Source: Comamonadaceae bacterium (GTDB taxonomy: Bacteria > Pseudomonadota > Gammaproteobacteria > Burkholderiales > Burkholderiaceae_C). Taken from it: a stretch of 8,731 bases of DNA. The stretch covers positions 1-8,731 of the forward strand of contig CANBRV010000085.1 of NCBI GenBank assembly GCA_947372005.1, written 5' to 3'. The translations under genes and the position numbers were made by a program. The notes beneath the pieces are model-generated. The model did not search any database. It worked only from the letters and a program-made list of their open reading frames with translations, and was not told the origin of the DNA. Each line of letters opens with the position of its first letter. The stretch's first letter is position 1. Below are positions 6,881 to 8,731 of this stretch, piece by piece.

Positions 6881-7942
6881 CTATATGACATTTGTGTGAC
6901 GATGATTCGTCGTGTTGACATGCAAATTTTGGATAAACAGGTCTGCCGTTTCGCTCCAGCTATATGTCAGTGCTTGTGATCTAGCATCTAAACGGGCAAT
7001 GTGCAGTGCATGCTTTGCGGCAATCGACAAGTCATCATCCAAGCGTCCGCCTAATGTGAGATGAACGTCAGAAATCTTGGCGCGCATCACCTCCAGCGGA
7101 CCATCGACTGGGTAAGCCGCCACAGGCGTACCTGAGGCCATGGCTTCCAACAAAACAAGACCAAACGTTTCGTGTTTGCTTGGCATCACAAACACATCTG
7201 ATGCAGCGTAGATTTGTGCAAGCTTGTCGCGTGGCAGTACACCCATCCACATCACATCTGGGTAACGCTGCTTAAGTCCAACTTCAAGCGGGCCTTCTCC
7301 GCAAATGACTTTGCTGCCAATCCATGGCATTTGCAGAAATGCTTCTGTGTTTTTTTCATACGACACACGGCCAACGCAAAGCGCGATCGGACGCGGCAAG
7401 TCAGCAAACTCAATTAAGTTGAGCGGAAAGGCGTGATAGGAGAATAATTCAGTATCAATACCGTGCGTCCAAGCGACCACACGCTTAAATCCCTTGCTAG
7501 ATAAGAGCTGTAGCACGCCTTGTGTGGGCACCATCACCGCCTGAGAAGGTCGATGAAAATATCGAAACAACGCATATCCCAACGGCAATGGAAGCTTAAG
7601 TGCAGCGTGAAGCAACTCGGGAAATCGTGTGTGAAATGCTGTAGTAAAGGCTAGTCTTTGTTTCAAGCAGTAGCGCCGCGCTGCCCATCCAAGCGGGCCT
7701 TCGGTCGCAAGGTGGATACTGTCTGGCTCAAAACTAGCGAGTCGCTTTGCAACAGCCTTGCCAGCGCCTAGCGCTAGATCAATACCTTTGTAGCCGGGGC
7801 AAGGTGTCGTGTTAAATTGATACGGCTGAATGACTTCTACGTCATGCCCCATCAATCGCAACTGCTCAACCAAGGCCACTAAGGTTGTCACTACCCCGTT
7901 AACCTGTGGTGTCCATGTGTCTGTGACAAGCGCTATCTTCAT
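6881..7942 (-). CDS. agt: GT4-family glycosyltransferase, probable diacylglycerol glycosyltransferase (Agt-like)
   Basis: A 353-residue GT-B fold enzyme of family GT4. The N-terminal domain opens with MKIALVTDTWTPQVNGVVTT, whose NGVV loop binds the acceptor/donor cleft. The C-terminal nucleotide-sugar domain has GRVSYEKN (191-198, with Arg and Lys contacting the diphosphate), GEGPLE (215-220), and the E-x7-E motif from E258 to E266 in KHETFGLVLLEAMASGTPV. The start is the ATG overlapping the plcP stop as ATGA; an upstream in-frame ATG at 8011 would lie deep in plcP and precede the natural N-terminus. In Agrobacterium and several marine bacteria a GT4 enzyme next to plcP adds a sugar to diacylglycerol, giving phosphorus-free glycolipids. 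That role is inferred here from the neighbour. A mannosyltransferase of the MgtA/PimB kind is the main alternative. The donor sugar cannot be read from the sequence. Confidence 0.85.
   Translation of the reverse strand: MKIALVTDTWTPQVNGVVTTLVALVEQLRLMGHDVEVIQPYQFNTTPCPGYKGIDLALGAGKAVAKRLASFEPDSIHLATEGPLGWAARRYCLKQRLAFTTAFHTRFPELLHAALKLPLPLGYALFRYFHRPSQAVMVPTQGVLQLLSSKGFKRVVAWTHGIDTELFSYHAFPLNLIEFADLPRPIALCVGRVSYEKNTEAFLQMPWIGSKVICGEGPLEVGLKQRYPDVMWMGVLPRDKLAQIYAASDVFVMPSKHETFGLVLLEAMASGTPVAAYPVDGPLEVMRAKISDVHLTLGGRLDDDLSIAAKHALHIARLDARSQALTYSWSETADLFIQNLHVNTTNHRHTNVI
6885..6902 (-). promoter_or_regulatory. PHO box upstream of ppk1, inside the 3' end of agt
   Basis: Read on the minus strand, 6902-6885 is TCGTCACACAAATGTCAT. 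It equals the pstS PHO box at 15 of 18 positions, with the same 11-base register of the GTCA cores. The exact start-proximal half-site is TGTCA; the distal one is degenerate (CGTCA). No good -10 is visible at the expected spacing (GAAACT at 6874-6869 matches only 3/6). A start there would leave almost no leader before the ppk1 ATG at 6859. The box overlaps the last codons of agt, ending two bases before its TAG. PhoB control of ppk1-sixA is a likely inference. Confidence 0.7.
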
Positions 7943-8667
7943 ACGTGTGCAAAAACTAGTTCCAAGCGTCCATCCAAGTGCTCCACCAGCGCAGAGCAAC
8001 TCTCGACCCAATCACCATCGTTGCAGTAAGTGATGCCGTTCACTTCGCGAATTTCGGCACGGTGAATATGACCGCACACAACGGCTTGATAGCCACGTTT
8101 GCCCGCTTCATGTGCGACGGCATTTTCAAACTGCGTGATGTAACTGAGCGCAGATTTAACTTTGTGCTTGAGATAAGCCGAGAGCGACCAATAACTCAAA
8201 CCCATGCGGGCGCGTAGTCGATTGAGATACCGATTAATCTTGAGCGTGAACTCATACATATGGTCGCCCAAATACGCAAGCCATTTGGCGTGCTGCACGA
8301 CAGCATCGAAGTAATCACCATGTGTGACCCACATCTTGCGACCGTCTGCCAAGGTGTGGACAGTTTCATCTAACACCTCCACGCCGCCAAAATGGTGCTC
8401 CACAAAATGTCGAGCGAACTCGTCATGGTTGCTTGGCACATAAATCACGCGGCAGCCCTTGCGGGCTTTGCGAAGCAATTTTTGCACTACATCGTTGTGC
8501 GCTTGCGGCCAATACCACTTGCCACGCAATTGCCAACCGTCGACGATGTCACCTACCAAATAAAGGTAATCACTCTCGTTATCCTTTAAAAATTCTAGAA
8601 GCGCTTTGGCTTGACAGCCTGCCGTCCCAAGGTGCAGATCGGAAATAAAAATCGCTCGGTAATGCAT
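7939..8667 (-). CDS. plcP: PlcP-type metallophosphoesterase (probable phospholipase C; LpxH-like superfamily)
   Basis: A calcineurin-like phosphoesterase of 242 residues with every metal motif: DLH (D10, H12), GDIVDG (D40), SNHDE (N80-H81-D82), THGD (H116) and CGHIH (H200, H202). COG2908 members are often labelled UDP-2,3-diacylglucosamine diphosphatase (LpxH). However, the segment KWYWPQAHNDVVQKLLRKARKG (50-71), AKWLAYLGD (127-135), YWSLS and NDGDWVESC (216-224) are, to my recollection, the hallmarks of PlcP of Sinorhizobium meliloti. PlcP splits membrane phospholipids to diacylglycerol and a phosphoalcohol under phosphate limitation. The usual GNHDE Gly is Ser here (S79). The ATG at 8667 fits the family N-terminus; an in-frame ATG at 8715 is less likely. 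TGGA 8 bases upstream is the best ribosome-binding site. It is coupled to agt by an ATGA overlap. I favour PlcP over LpxH but cannot exclude the latter. Confidence 0.85.
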   Translation of the reverse strand: MHYRAIFISDLHLGTAGCQAKALLEFLKDNESDYLYLVGDIVDGWQLRGKWYWPQAHNDVVQKLLRKARKGCRVIYVPSNHDEFARHFVEHHFGGVEVLDETVHTLADGRKMWVTHGDYFDAVVQHAKWLAYLGDHMYEFTLKINRYLNRLRARMGLSYWSLSAYLKHKVKSALSYITQFENAVAHEAGKRGYQAVVCGHIHRAEIREVNGITYCNDGDWVESCSALVEHLDGRLELVFAHV

Positions 8668-8671
8668 CCCT

Positions 8672-8731
8672 TCAATCCAGTTGGAAGTGTTTTTTGTAGC
8701 GTGGCGAGAGATCACTCATGCGTGCCATGAC
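8672..8731 (-). CDS. C-terminal end of an unidentified upstream gene (cut by window edge)
   Basis: On the minus strand a frame enters from the right edge and reads VMARMSDLSPRYKKHFQLD before a TGA at 8674-8672. This stop sits 4 bases before the plcP ATG, the same tight packing as the rest of the minus-strand chain, which suggests it is the last part of the preceding operon gene. With only 19 residues I cannot recognise the product, and the possibility that this is a chance open frame in a leader region remains. Confidence 0.4.
   Translation of the reverse strand, partial: VMARMSDLSPRYKKHFQLD

Noticed and set aside
7943..8011. Upstream start for the glycosyltransferase at 8011
   Set aside because: The added 23 residues are a frame shadow of plcP and do not match GT4 N-termini, whereas MKIALVTDTW at 7942 does and gives the usual ATGA overlap.
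8668..8715. Upstream start for plcP at 8715
   Set aside because: It lacks a ribosome-binding site, adds 16 unconserved-looking residues and would overlap the frame that ends at 8672.

Overview
This window looks like part of a betaproteobacterial (Burkholderiales-type) chromosome with roughly balanced base composition. The lineage call rests on protein style (Ppx with an IGGRSTEL motif, PstS/PstC sequences, a Lys/Ala/Pro-rich basic protein) and on gene content. No rRNA or other marker gene is present to prove it. No mobile elements, tRNAs or CRISPR arrays were seen, and coding density is very high.

Layout. The left third on the minus strand is a phosphate-uptake operon, pstS-pstC-pstA, with pstA cut by the left edge (pstB and phoU would be expected further left). 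pstS is divergent from ppx (exopolyphosphatase, plus strand). The 118-base region between them holds a clear PHO box facing pstS and a possible ppx promoter overlapping it. After ppx comes a small plus-strand gene with its own promoter inside a 16-base inverted repeat. It encodes a Lys/Ala/Pro-rich tail, a ribbon-helix-helix-like core and an AT-hook-like C-terminus. It converges with sixA, leaving only 9 bases between the stop codons.

The right half is a minus-strand chain read right to left: the tail of an unidentified gene, then plcP, agt, ppk1 and sixA, all tightly packed (4-base gap, ATGA overlap, 21-base gap, TAATG overlap). The metallophosphoesterase would often be auto-labelled LpxH, but its motifs and its glycosyltransferase partner fit PlcP, the phospholipase C of phosphate-starvation lipid remodelling. 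The neighbour fits Agt, which glycosylates the resulting diacylglycerol.

How it fits together. Almost every gene handles phosphorus: import (PstSCA), storage as polyphosphate (PPK1), mobilisation of polyphosphate (Ppx), and probable recovery of phosphate from membrane phospholipids (PlcP plus Agt). A second PHO box, 15/18 identical to the first, lies in the last codons of agt and faces ppk1-sixA. PhoB control of at least pst and ppk1 is therefore likely. The least explained element is the small basic DNA-binding-like protein at 3927-4301 and its palindromic promoter.
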